Part shown: positions 34,817 through 47,558 of the stretch, one piece after another
How positions within the stretch are numbered: the stretch's first letter is position 1
Layout: each line of letters opens with the position of its first letter
DNA from: Cinclus cinclus
Lineage: Eukaryota > Chordata > Aves > Passeriformes > Cinclidae
Length of the DNA: 64,000 bases
Reading direction: 5' to 3'
Assembly: GCF_963662255.1 (NCBI RefSeq)
Contig: NC_085046.1
Span: forward strand, 101,139,324 to 101,203,323
Translations under genes and position numbers: made by a program
Notes under the pieces: model-generated
Database searches by the model: none
Seen by the model: the letters and a program-made list of their open reading frames with translations, nothing else
What the model was told of the DNA's origin: nothing

Positions 34817-37800
34817 TGTGTTGTTAATAAAGCTTTTCTTTATTCCCTTTTAAGTTTTAGGCCTGCTTTACTTTTACTCCTAATTCTATTTCACAACAAA
34901 AAGTAAATATATTACAATTGGCAAACCCAAATTATTACATCCAAATAATTGTTTTGCTTTCAAGACAAGCTGCATTTGGAACAGTTTCTTCTATTTAGCC
35001 CCTGTAATAATTTTGATTCAATTGTACAACAGCTATTTTGTGTCAGAAACTGGGTGACATCATGAACTATGGGACCAGCAAAGACACCAGGTATCATTTT
35101 TCATCTTGGACCCTTCCTGACTAAATCCATGGCTCAATCTGCACTATACTTGCTGACTGCCAATCCCTCCTCAAAGGTAAGCAAGCACCTACCTTGGCAC
35201 TAACTCAACAGAAAGGCATGTCTCCACTGCAGGTGCTGTCATGCAGAGAGTGCTCTCTCCATCTTGGACACTGTCCTTGTGCAGTGACAAGAGACTGCCT
35301 GGCTTCAAATTCCCAGCTCAAGTTTGGCATCAGTTCAGCCACCGGGGCTGCAGAATGGTGAGTCATGAACAAAAAAACAAGTGCATGGGATTTCCTGGGC
35401 AGGCCCTTGTGCAAGTCTGGTTGAGATGGGTTCTGTGGAAAATCTATTACAGTATGCATTGCCCAATTGTTTCCTGTTTGTTCCTATGCTGCCCACTAGG
35501 AAGAAATTTCCTGTGTGTATGAATATCTAATGCAACCTTTAAATTCCTTGTTAAAGTTCTTCTTTGCTCTGATGGCAACACTTAAGACTGCTGGAACTGA
35601 TAGCAGATACACTGATGGGTACTGACGTGTCATTTTCTTGCACTTCCCCATCTGTCCTCTCCTGCTAATGCTTTGATTTAACCTCCTGGAGACAACTTAG
35701 GATGTAAGAGAGGCTTTACTCAGAGGAACTGTTCCAGTGACCAAACTAGTTCTAACATAAAAAGCTATATTGGAAATTACTGTAAAGACTTCAATGTCAG
35801 AATGATGTAAAGGAAAGGAGAACTGAATCCCAGTTTTGGCAGATGCACTCTTCTCTCTCACAGTTTCTCCTCCATTTGTGGTGTGGATGATTCTAAACAG
35901 CCAAATGTAATACTTATTATCTCAAAATCTGTTCAATTCAGTAGATGTTCACTGCTTGGAATGCTGTCTTTCCTATTTTGCACAATCTAGCTGTAATTGG
36001 TGTTAAGTTATTCTTATTTATTATGGAAATACAAAATGTGGTACTGTGCTCTTAATCTGCATAGACTGAAACCATCTGCTGTGGTTCACAGCTGAAGAAC
36101 AGGAGATTATAAATTCCCTCTAGTATTTGTATCCATCCCTCATTAAACCAGTAATCATTACTGCTACCAAGTTGTAAATCAGAGAAATGCACAATCATCA
36201 ACATTTAAGCATATGAATCACCTACTCCTTTTTATAGAAAACCCAATATTTACATGCATGTTTATCTGTTGACTGATAGGAGAAGGCATCTTACAGTGGC
36301 TCAGGTAGAGGAGGAGTAGAGGGTGTTCTCAGATGAGTCTGTGTGTAGCTCCATGCTAAGTAGAAAGTGATTTGGCCAAAAAAAGGAAAGTCATGCTGTG
36401 CTGTGCTCAGTTGCAGGATGGCCTAGTTTACCTCCAGAATGTCAGGAAGCAAGACTCAGTATGGATAACTTTGCAGTGAGAAGACCTTTTTGAGAAATAT
36501 ATTTTGTTTGGGTTATACCCAAGTATGCTGCAAGTCTGCTTGAGTTAAAGCAGAAACGTTAGGCGCCCTGCTTGCCTTGTACCCAGACATATCACAAGAC
36601 TGTTTGACTTAGGAAGTGAAATATTGTGCAATACCTGTTTGCTCGGCATAGTTACACAAAAATAGTAGAGCTGAGATAATGGTACCCAGACTGCAAAGAC
36701 CTGAATCAGATGGTCAGTGTGCAGTCTGTAAAACACCCACCTGGAGAGGCTGGACTGGACCTGCACACGGAAGGGTGTAAAATCTGTCTGGCAGACAGAA
36801 CAGACTGGCTCTGACCTAGAGAAAGAGAAAGCAAACCTTTGGACCAGACTGGTCTTTATCCACGGGAAAGCTATGTGTAAACAGGAGTGGTACACAGTGG
36901 AGACTGGGGAAAGGTAAGTATGCCCCCTTTAGTTCTGGCTTCCCATGGGGAAGTTGGAGAGCTGTCAAACTCAGCCACCACTGCCTTGGAGGCTAAGAAT
37001 TGTCAAATGATGTAACCATCAGAAACCACAATGCAGCAGCAGTGTCACATTATTGTAGATCTAAGGCTTCGTGTTTAGGTCTGTGTATTTAAACATTGCT
37101 TGATTTTTGTTTGCTAGCAGGAGGTTTGCCTAAAAACTGAGCGTAAACAGATGCTTTCATATAGTATTGATTGGTTCACCCTCTCCGAGCTCTTCCATTA
37201 CAGTGGTCCCCAGGGCTCAGTCACAGAGTTGGCAAAAAGCAGGTTCTGGTACCAACACCAGTTTACCAGGCTTTGCAGGACCCAAGAACAAATTCGTGCC
37301 AGGGAATGTAGTACCACCCAGAAGCTGAGGACAGGAACAGGATATCTGTGAGTCCAGTAGACCAGGTCTCCTATGCAAGTAAATACTGGAGTGTTTTCAT
37401 GCATGTGTTGGGCACTAAGTATTCTCACTGGTTTTGGATATTCAATATATGTAGATAGAATTGTATCCTGCACTTTACCCATGCCCACTCTGTCATCCTC
37501 TGGCAACCAAAATAGTGATTCAGTCTCGGTCTTAAATCCGTCTGAGTTAAACCAGAGATGAATTTGGATCTGTCTGATTGATAAGTAGAATTTTCTTCTG
37601 TTCTAAATTAAATAGAGAAAAGAATAAGAGCAGCAAGGCTAAATTTGTTAGAAGATATCTGAATCTTTATTTAGGTTTTTTTCCATGATGCAAGTCTTCA
37701 GCTCACTATCTACCCTTATGTTTCTTAGAACATATTTTGGATGCTGCTGCTGCACTCTTTCTGGAACTGTTTACTCAATGTATTTGTTGTATTTGCGCAA

Positions 37801-40800
37801 CATTTTACAACCAAGATTGGTTGAATTTTTTCCTTGTTGACATAATTAAACAGGCTTCGCATAGGTTTAGCTGGAAGGAATGTGGTCCAGTTAGTTTTGT
37901 TTACAAATTTATTCAAAATTAATTTTAAACTCTAGGTCTGCACCTAGCTTTCTGGCTGACTTTAGGATGGGAAAATGCCAAGGCCCATTTCTCACTTGTT
38001 AAAAATTACACTTGTGAATAAATGTATAAAACTTCCAGGCCTTTATTATTAGGTTTTAATTGTATTTTCTATAAAAAAACTTTCAACCACCAGTCTTTAA
38101 ACTGTTTTCCAAAGTAAAGTTCTTTCTCCCATCCATTTAAGGGAGCAGGTTCATTCATAATTACTCTGGCCTGACTTCTAGAGGCAGGAATACACTTAGA
38201 GCTAAGCTGTCAACAGGAGGAATTACAGAGCTTCTTGATGGATTTAGTCTAGAGTCAGTTCAAAGAGACTGGACATTTTGCTGACTTTGAATATACAATG
38301 TCAATTTTGTATCATAGAAAAAGTTTAGAAGAAGGCCATGATACGAGGCAGTGTTGTGACCCCGTGAGTGCCTCAGAGAGTTTTAAACAGTGTAAGTGAG
38401 CAGGCAGAGCTCCTCAGGCACAGACACCCTCAGAACTGGGTAGGTGTAAAACTGTCTTCACATCTGAAGATCTTGTAAGATGATTCAAGCATGGCACAGA
38501 ATCTCACCTTAGTCGTTTATATCACCATACTTCCCATATGTCATTATGAATATTACACTTCTCCCTCAGTCTGGAAAGGCCTGAAATAATGATATTTATC
38601 CCCGCAGCATCTTTATGCCTGGATTAACATTGTGCTGGTTTGGTTCTGAAGGTCATAGCCTTTGTAGCTGAGCCTTATTGATGCTGTAATCACTTGACTT
38701 CAGAGAAGATGTAAAAATAATTGTGACTCCTTTTATCATATATGGTGGAAATAGCATACGCAAGTCTGTTTGATTAGGCAGCCCTCCCACCTGATTTAAA
38801 ACTGTCAAACTTCTCTCCTTGTGTCTAACACATACTTACATCCAGAAATATTCTTTTTGTTCAAAACAAACAGAAATAGACCCCTTTTCAAGCAATATGT
38901 ACTGAAATGTGGAACATACTGCAATGCGAAGTGTCCAAAGGCATATTGTATGCATGTTGAGAAAATGGAAATAAAACAAATCGATTATTTGTACCCCCAT
39001 CAAATACACAAAGAAGCCACCAGAAGCTATGAAGCACAAACATCGCATCTGAGTGAGTGCCTGAGCTCCAGGCTGCTAGGAACTGTAAGGATTTGTCATC
39101 ATCACTATTTAGTCTGGTATTTTGCTCCATTAAAATGTGACGTACTGCTGGCCACCGCTGGACTGGATGGGTCTGCAGTGTGACCTCCTGCAGCCAATTC
39201 CATGTTCACACACTATGTTTTTTAACATACAAGTGGAAAACAAAGGCCTATACTGATACCATGTTTTAGCAGGCAAAATCATAAGCACTAAGTCCATGTG
39301 AGGGTTTTTCAAATATTTAGTTCACTTCAGACAAGTTCATGCCACAAAAAAGTGCGAAACTTTTAAAGAAAGTTTTCTTTTAAGATTACTGTTTGTTAAA
39401 AAACTAGGTTTGAGTCCTGAAGAATAATCATAGTCTTGAAAGGCTGGCATTTGTGAGGCTGCACTATTACATGCTAACAGATGCAAAGTTTCTTTATGGT
39501 GAGCACTGTATATTAAATTATGTTTGGTCAACAGCTGCATTAGAGCTTTTTCGTGTATGTTTGACAGGTTGACTTATTCTGACTTGTTATCACGAAACAA
39601 AAGGATGAAGTAGAGGTCAGGCTTTGATAGGAGGAATGGTGCTGATTGCTGTTGTTCTGTCACAGCTGCTGTCTCCATCCTGTGATCCAATTGCACCAAG
39701 AGAACAGCGCTACACTTGCCAATTGTAAAGGCCAAGCTGATGGAAAACATCCAGTTGTGGTTCTGGATACTGCGGGGAGTGGGGCAGCTCTGCCAGCCGC
39801 ACCTCGTAGGCGTGGGGAGGACACGGAGCCGGGAGAGCAGCCTGCGCTCGCTCCACGCCTGGGTATTGAGTGCCACCCAGTGGGGGCTGCCTTACCCGGG
39901 AACGGAGCTGGGAATACACACATGCCTGCCTGCAGGGGCAAAGAACTGGGTTGGTAGAATATTTTTTTTTTTTGCTAATTGAACAAAAAACTAGGGACTA
40001 CTTCATATTTTCCTATGAAACATATCAAATAGAGTGTCTGCCAGCTGTTACTGTGCAAATATTCTGTTTGCATTCGTCTGTGATTTTCTCCACTGATTTC
40101 TGGTTTGGGGTTTGTTATGGCCTTGTATACAACCTTTTTAAACTGTTGGTAATAAAGTATTTCCACTTTAACCATAGTAGCATAAAGTCTTCACAAAGAC
40201 TTAGAATAAACAGATATTGTTTGTATATTTTTAATAAATAAAGCCTGTTGGAGCAGACAGTTCTGTTGTGTATTTTGCAATATATTACACTACCCCTGCA
40301 TTTTTGTTAGGTAGCTACTAAAATTAAATACTAGAGAGAACCAAAGTCATTACTTAACATTTGGAGGAAAGTCTGTAAAGGCTTTCTAAATCACAGTGCT
40401 TAATAGCTAAAAGAATCACACTTGGGAGCTGTGGGGGTTAGGTCTTTTCCTTCTCAGGAATGTATCTGTGAAGTATGGCACTTACCAAAAAAAAAACTTG
40501 TCAAAACCATGCTGGTGTTCAGAGGGTGGCACATGAACTCCCAGAGCATTGTGAATGGCAGAAGAAGACATTACTGTACCCCCCAATCAATAGATGGCTC
40601 TGTTCTCTGCCACTTGGAGCAGTGTTTTGAGAAGACACTCAGACATTCAGGCTGTCCGTTTGTTCCTCTGTTCTTAGGGAAGGCTGGTAAAAGGTGAGAA
40701 TTGTCACGATGCAAAAATCCACTTACATAAATTTTAGATCATGTCCCGACATGCAGAACACATGCCTGCAGTAGACAATGTACAGTATTCCCAAGCTACA

Positions 40801-41769
40801 GAACATATGGCACAGAGGAAAGATGGAGACTGAGGAGATAATGTTGTTCTTCACAAATCTGGAATACATCCTGTAAAATCTTTGTTTATAAATTTATCCT
40901 CTGATGACAGCATTCAAGATAAAGTGGAACAGATACCAGACACTCTGTGTTTGATCTTGTGGCTCCCTTTGTCAGAATAATTTTCATTATTTAGGATGAT
41001 TCCTTTAATTGAAATGTTAGGAAAAAAACCTACTAAAAAATTAAGGGCTATTCACACAGGTTAAATGTAGCCATGGAAATTAGCCTCCTTTTGTTTTTCC
41101 AATGGAATGAGATAACCTTTTCTACAATAGAATGAGATAACTTTTTCTATAGTCTGCAACAGCTGAGATACTGTGTAAATGAAGTGAATATAAAAGCAGC
41201 CCTTGGAAATTAGAGCCCTAAAAAAGAGCTAATAATATCACTGACTGTTGCAACCAAATTCATAACAAGAAAAATGTATGCATGCTGCTCTGACCCTGCT
41301 AAGCTGCAGCACAGTATTTTATGCTCAGGAAGAGCTTAGAGCAAAGTGTAAGCTCTTACACAAGCTGGTCTGCTCAAGGAAGTGGTGTGCCTCAAATTTA
41401 TGTTTGTCTGCAAAGCATGTTCTTTCCCTTTTGTTGCCTTCTGACCAGGAAGATAATTTACAGCAGTTCTTTGGGAAGACCGTGCATTTCTTCACACTGC
41501 TTAGTCAACAAAAGGGCAGTTTGAGATTTTATGGGAGAATTCCTCTTTAGATGCCTGAACAATCCAACTTAACTTTGGTTGCTCAGGGACTGCGATGTTG
41601 CAGCAATGTTTTCAGCCAGCATATGATGTTTAGGTGTCTTAGTTTCCCAAATATGGAGTAAATTTCTACCATTTTTATGAGCCTACAGGGGATAACAGAT
41701 CAGGCCATATATTATTTATATTCCATTAATTACTGTGCATAGATCTTTCCAGGAAACGGAGGCCTATAA

Positions 41770-42010
41770 TTTGATACACAGCATACTTATGTTTTTACCC
41801 TTAGTAACAACAATTTTCATGCAAATAACAGGTATCAAAACATTCAGCTGCAAGGAGAGCTTTGGGATTTGCTCATGCAAACACAAACATACATATATGG
41901 AGCTCCCCTTATTGAAAATGTGGTCCAGCTAATGCTCTGGTTCATATGGGAGGAAGAATTAAGAGGCACTAATTTGCATGTAAAATTCTAGGGATGTGCA
42001 GCTTCGTGTA
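41770..42010 (+). repeat. Diverged dispersed repeat, copy A
   Basis: Shares a colinear series of short matches with 44550-44800: AAAACATTCAGCTGCAAG, TGAAAATGTGGTCCAGC, GGGAGGAAGAATTAAGAGGC, GCATGTAAAATTCTAGGGA. I do not recognise the family. Confidence 0.6.
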
Positions 42011-42296
42011 ATAAAATTTTGAATCACGCTAAATGAGAGGAACGTATTGTCATCATGTGTAAGTCATATATCACCAGATCAACTCCTAGATATTTTCATC
42101 ATTGTATCATGTTAATGACTTCCATAAACTCTGAATACACCCATACAACTTCAGACAACTTAATGATTTATAAGTTTACAGAGATTCTTTTCTACTTCAT
42201 TGTTATCTTTTGAAAGACAAAGTGTTGTCAGAAAACTGTAAAACCTGGCCAAGTAAGGACTTCAATGTTACCTGCTGCCACAATCCTTTATTAGGG

Positions 42297-42333
42297 ATTA
42301 TTGTTATTGTTATTGTTATTGTTGCTATTATTG
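42297..42333 (+). repeat. (TTATTG)n microsatellite
   Basis: About six imperfect copies of a TTATTG/TTGTTA unit. Confidence 0.9.
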
Positions 42334-42860
42334 ATAATCCTGGGTAGTCCATGGAAGAATAGCCACAGGTTGGACAAGATCTCTACATAGATGTCGGGTA
42401 TCTGATTTTTCCACATTACCTTGTCAGCCAAGAACTGGCACTTGACTCATTTCTTCAGCGCTGTGTCCTGACTGTCTTTGGAAGATGCCTTGGAGGAAGT
42501 ACTGAAGAATGGCATTTTGTAAGACAAATGGAAGTATTTTAAGCAAATTTTCTATCTTCACAACCCTTAGAGTTGCCTAAAAATCTGCACGTAAAGCTAA
42601 GTGATTTTTTTTTCAGAGTTCAGCAATTCTTCTTCTTTGCATGTGTGTGAGGACACCCTCTTAATCTTAAGAAATCTTAATGTAACTGAATCTTCATCTC
42701 CAAAATGGCAATGAAGAACACTGCCTAAGTCAGCACACATTTTTATAAGCTAACCTTTGCAAGGCAGTTACTTGTGAATAGCAATTTCTCATCTCCCCTG
42801 CTATGCTGAAATTTAGTCCTCTGGAAAGATATTTTAGGGAAATTTACCAAATGCAAATGT

Positions 42861-42886
42861 AATGATGATGATGATGATGATGACGA
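42861..42886 (+). repeat. (ATG)n microsatellite
   Basis: About eight ATG trinucleotides with a final GACGAT variant. Confidence 0.9.
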
Positions 42887-44549
42887 TATATTAGGAGCTC
42901 CCAAACTGGTTAGTTTTCAGAGGCAATGGAAATTAATTGAGAGCAATAAAACAGCCCATGCTAGCCTCTGGTCACAAGATTAAAAAGTGTTTATTTTTAA
43001 AAGCATGAGTGAGGGTTGAGTGTCATAATCTATTTTCCACACTATTGCACCGAGGTCAAGGAACCTTTGGTGTTGCACAGGGAAAATGCAGCAACCTGGA
43101 TGCCCAGTGCTCCCCAAACACCAGAAGTTTCAGAGCCAGAACTGAAATAAAAATGCCCAGTAAGGTGAGCCAGTGAGTAACTGTTCCTCTGAGATGTCTG
43201 TATTCAGGATTGTCATGTGGGTGCCATACTCACTGCCTATCCATCTCATTCCCTGGAGTACCAAGAGGTATAACAGCTTATTTGATAGTGAGTTTGTGTT
43301 TCACACACTTTTTTTTTATTAATAAACTTGTTTAAGGATTGTTTCCTCTGGGGAAATTTTTAATCTAAGTTAGTTTAATTATATCCCTGACTGTTAGATA
43401 ATTTTCATTGTGTGAACCCTTATGTGCTTTTAAGCTTGTTTTAATTTTGGCTTGAAGTGCTTTTGAAGTGACATACATTATGCTGAAAATATTCCAACTC
43501 ATGAGAGAAACTACCTACAGAAGCTGTCGTGCCATGTCAAAAGTATCAGTGTAACTATAACTGTGTTCCTATATCTATGTGGATAATTTCACTTCACAGG
43601 AAAGTTTCTGCTTTGTAGCAGTGACTTTATATCCAAAAATACTTCCATTTTATTTCCCTGGGTTAGCAGTGGTTGGATGCTCTGCTATGACTTGTGAGCC
43701 AGCTACAAGGTGGGGAGGGAGAGGGGTGTTCATCCAGCACTAGTAGAAAGCCATGTTGGCTACGTAACTAATTTCACTAATGGAACATGAATTTTCACCA
43801 ATGGATTCCCACCAGAAATATTTTAATAGGCAGCAGCTCTTTCATAATACACCATTTCTGTGAACAGCTGCAAATTACAGCTGAACTGGATAATAAATAC
43901 ACCAGAACAACTGATTCTCTTTCAGCTCAAAGATACCCAATGCAATTACTATATGTAAAAATTCCTGAAAATAGGTAGATTAAAATATAGTCTACCTTTA
44001 GATAGAGCCTTTTCTCCACCAGTGTGACATAAGCAGCCTGAGAGAAGGAAGAACCAAGGTCAGAGTAGCAATGGCTGCAGATAGGGAAAATAAAAAATTG
44101 CCTGGTAAAGTACTAACAGTTGAGAAATGGAGAGATGTAACCCAGGAGCTGAACTCAATACATTAAAAAGGATTAAAAATTGATACATATTCTCCTATTG
44201 CTATTTGCCCATGAGGTAGATAACTACAACACTTGAGTGTATGAAAAAAGAGTAGTATTTGATAAATATAATTACTGCTTCAAGAATTGTGAAAAACCCC
44301 TGAAAATCTGAAGCATCATATTGTAAACGCTAATGCCAGAAAAGACAGAAATTAAAAATATCTCATCAGCAAACTTTCAAGCATCACAATTTTTAAGCAG
44401 AGAGGCAATCTCCTAAACCAGACCTCTGCTAAGTTCAAAAAGATCAGAAGTGTCAGGTAAATGTGTCTGGCAAAAGACTTACTTTACTGCCCCTAGTTTG
44501 TGATTGAGGATGCAATATATAAATACATAGAGTAAGATTCCAAACTATA

Positions 44550-44800
44550 AATATGCTTATTTATAAGTACAGGGATTATAATTTACAATCAAATAATAAC
44601 AACATCAAGATAATGTTACTATTGAAACATCCAGCTTCAGTCACAGATTTGGTATCTACGTACATAAATACATATACAGTGAGTTCTATCTTCTGAAAAT
44701 CTGGTCTTGGCAAAATTCTTGGTCAGGTGGGAGGAAAGACAAGAGAGGCACCAGTCTGCCTGTAAAATCCTAGAGAAATGCAGCCCCTAATAAAAAATAT
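44550..44800 (+). repeat. Diverged dispersed repeat, copy B
   Basis: Matches copy A in order: GAAACATCCAGCTTCAGT, TGAAAATCTGGTCTTGGC, GGGAGGAAAGACAAGAGAGGC, GCCTGTAAAATCCTAGAGA, AATGCAGC. Same orientation, about 2.8 kb away. Confidence 0.6.
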
Positions 44801-46162
44801 GGACCATACTGCAAACAACTGTAGTTTGCAAAAATAGGGTGACCTCAGGCTACCAATACAGCTGTTTTCTATCACAACAGGGAGTTTAACAGTGGTGGTT
44901 TCAAATTTAAACAGTCCAGAGGCTTTGTTGCTATGGCAGCATCAGCCCTCCACTTCAGAAGTCCAGATATATGTGATGGCATTCAAGTCCTTCCACATGT
45001 GCCCATTCTATTTCATAATAAAATGTTGGAGAGCCAGTATTTAACCATGCTAACACAACCAGTGGGGTGAGTAGAGTTAAGGATATTGCTCTTAGGAAAT
45101 ACATTTCAATGGCATTTAGCTTGATGACAAGAACCATGACTCATAACAATGAAGAATGTTTTCATGGCTAATAATAGGCTGCAATTAATATTTTTCCTGA
45201 AAAACAGTTTCTGCTGTTACATAAGCCTGCAGATGATGATCTCAGGGACTACAATGATATTTTTATTCCAATCAGTCAGATGGTAGAATATTCTACAAAA
45301 GTAGAAGTGGGTTTTATTTATACTTAACATGGGTCTTATTACTGGAGGTGCACCTTTTGTTTTCAGTGTATTCACCCCCTCTCTGTTCCTGAGAGTCAGG
45401 ACAATGTTAACTAAAAGCTCTTGTAAAATCATGGATATTTCTTGCCAACCTCTGAAATATTTCTGCAAAGCATGGCATTGATACATGTGACATACATGTA
45501 TGCATATTGGCTCAGCAGAGAAAAATAGCCTTTCCTTTTTTCAGATTTTCACACTATTCACCTGTTTTCCTCTGTCAGGGAACTCAAAAATGTAGATTGT
45601 AAGATATTTTTATGGAGGCCTGAAAGCAGAAAAATAGCTCCCTGGTTTCTTAGTTTTCTGTTTAGGGCTTTCAATCTTAGAGACTCCTGTGTATGTTTTC
45701 CTCTGAATGAGGACTACAGAGTAGCCATACATAATTTGTACATCCTGGAAACATCTCTTAGCTTCTCAAACAGTAACTGACCAGATCCTTTACTTTTAGA
45801 TCAGATTTTAGTATATATTTTGGTTTTTAACTTTATATAACAAAATTTGTTGCCAGGACTTTGTAAATGCAGCAATGAAGACATGGGCTTCTTAGTATGT
45901 TGATGTTAAGACTGTACTGCACTTTTTACCTGTTAATTTCCATGAGAGTAAGATGGCATTTGGCTTCAGATACTAGTGGAAAGGAAGGCTTGCAACCTTC
46001 TGTTCAAGACTAGAATTGCTAAAGGGAAAAGAAATCTCCATGTGCAGACTTTATTGAGAAAGTCTATTGAGAGTTGAGTATTGAAAATTTATTGAGAAAA
46101 TATTTATCTACCATATACAAGATTTGAGATCTAAAAGAAAATGGAGGCAATGCAGACAAGTC

Positions 46163-46500
46163 ATGAAATCATAGGCTGGTTTTGGTTGGAAGGGACCTTA
46201 AAAATCATCTAGTTACAACCTCCCTTCCACTAAACCAGGTTGCTCAAAGCTCCATCCAGCCTGGCCTTGAACACTGCCAGGGATGGGTCATCCACATCTT
46301 CTCTGGGAAACATTTTTGGTGTGTCCCCACTCTCATAGTAAAGTATTTCTTCCTAATATTTCATCTAAACCTGTCCTGTTTCAGCTGAAAGCTGTTTCCC
46401 CTTGTCCTATCCCTCTGTGCCCTTGTAAAAAGTCCCCCTCCCTCTTTCTTTAGGCTCTCTTCAGGTACTGGAAAGCTGCTATAAGGTTTCCCCAGACTGA
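46163..46500 (-). mobile_element. CR1 LINE 3' fragment
   Basis: Antisense CR1 landmarks in order: AATCATAGGCTGGTTTTGGT, GGAAGGGACCTTAAAAATCA, CTCCATCCAGCCTGGCCTTG, GGGATGGGTCATCCAC, a TTTCAGCTGAAAGCTGTTTCC block and the CTGCTATAAGGTTTCCCCAGA end. About 340 bases of the 3' part are kept. Confidence 0.93.
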
Positions 46501-47162
46501 CAGATTACTGAAATTACTGGTTGTAAAGTGTCTGTTGAACTATTTTCCAGTCATGAAGTATATATTGCTGAATAATTAATGGACGAAGTGTAAATATGAG
46601 ACATAGGGGAAACATCAGCTGAGATTTCTTCTTAGTTGCAAGTTTATTGCAGTCTTTTGAAGGTGTCAATCAAGCAGATGATTACAGTTGTTCATACATA
46701 TGGATTTTCAAAAATATTTCTAAAAGATTTCTTACCAAAGGCATGTAAAACTATCACTTGCTAAACCAGAAGATCTTTTTTGGATGAATATCATGTTGAA
46801 AAATGGGAAACAAATGTAGGAGTTAATATTCTGTTTTCACTAATATATTTTTCATGTAATTAAATTCTTGCCATTGAACTAGAAAGGGTTTAACTTGAGC
46901 TGGGAAGGGTGCTTATAAGAATAGTGACATTGATCTGCAAAATGGAGCTACTCCCACAACAAAAAGAGTAAGCAATCTCAAGATCATCAACTTGGAAAAC
47001 ACACTGTGGGAGTGAAGGGGGAGAGTTGTGTTAAATTTTATAATACCACAAGTAGGACAAAGAAGGGAGTTGAGGAATAGCTGTTCACTATTTCCCACAG
47101 TATAAGAGCTACAGAATACTCAGTGAAATAATTTGTTATCAGATTTAAAAGCAAACAAAGAA
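46501..47162. other. Intergenic DNA between two CR1 copies
   Basis: AT-rich; no gene or repeat recognised. The flanking CR1 copies point in opposite directions. Confidence 0.6.
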
Positions 47163-47336
47163 AGAAGAATATGCTCTGGTGAGACCTCATTGTGGCCTTT
47201 CAAAATTAATGGGGGATTAGATTATAGGAAAGATGGAGACAGACTTTTCAGTGGGGCCTGTAGTGATTAGTGGTAGGAAAAGGGGTAAAGGTTTTAGGCT
47301 GAAAGAGGGTAGATACAAACTAGATATAAGATATAA

Positions 47337-47367
<31 letters not shown>

Positions 47368-47558
47368 CCATTGGGCTGGTAGAGCACTGGAGTGGGTTGC
47401 TCAAGGAAGTGGTAGATGGCTCTTCCCTGAAGATGTTCAAGATAAGGTTAGATGGGGTCCCAAGCAACTTGATCTATTTGAAGATGTCCCTGCTTACTGC
47501 AGGGGGACTAGACTAGATAACATTTAAAGGTCCCTTGTGACCATTCTGTGATTCTAAG
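47163..47558 (+). mobile_element. CR1 LINE 3' fragment with an internal T27 run
   Basis: Plus-strand CR1: GCTCTGGTGAGACCTCATTG, GATGGAGACAGACTTTTCAG, AGGCTGAAAGAGGGTAGA, a T run at 47340-47366, then GTGGGTTGCTCAAGGAAGTG, GGACTAGACTAGATAACATT and the end CCATTCTGTGATTCTA. The T run sits where CR1 normally has a short run of T, so it is an expansion inside the element and not a poly(A) tail. Confidence 0.93.

Larger units (their letters stand above)
33430..34898 (+). mobile_element. Probable long terminal repeat of an avian endogenous retrovirus (ERVL-like), solo copy
   Basis: The block has an LTR plan on the plus strand: a GC-rich stretch (about 33600-34030), an AG-rich stretch, an (ATT)n run, AATAAA at 34826-34831 followed by a T-rich segment, and an end TTTCACAACA at about 34898. 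It resembles long LTRs I recall from passerine genomes. No retroviral coding sequence lies beside it, so it is probably a solo LTR. I could not find the 5' TG end or a target duplication, so the left boundary is approximate. Confidence 0.6.
34899..46162. other. Intergenic DNA with simple repeats and a diverged repeat pair
   Basis: AT-rich and without convincing coding sequence. It holds (TTATTG)n at 42297-42333, (ATG)n at 42861-42886 and a pair of related segments at about 41770-42010 and 44550-44800. A short GC-richer patch at 39760-39920 gives overlapping frames but no recognised domain. Confidence 0.6.

Noticed and set aside
39020..39200. Possible ancient SINE or CR1 tail (GGACTGGATGGGTCTGCAGT block)
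   Set aside because: Only one short block resembles known tails; the rest does not follow the expected order.
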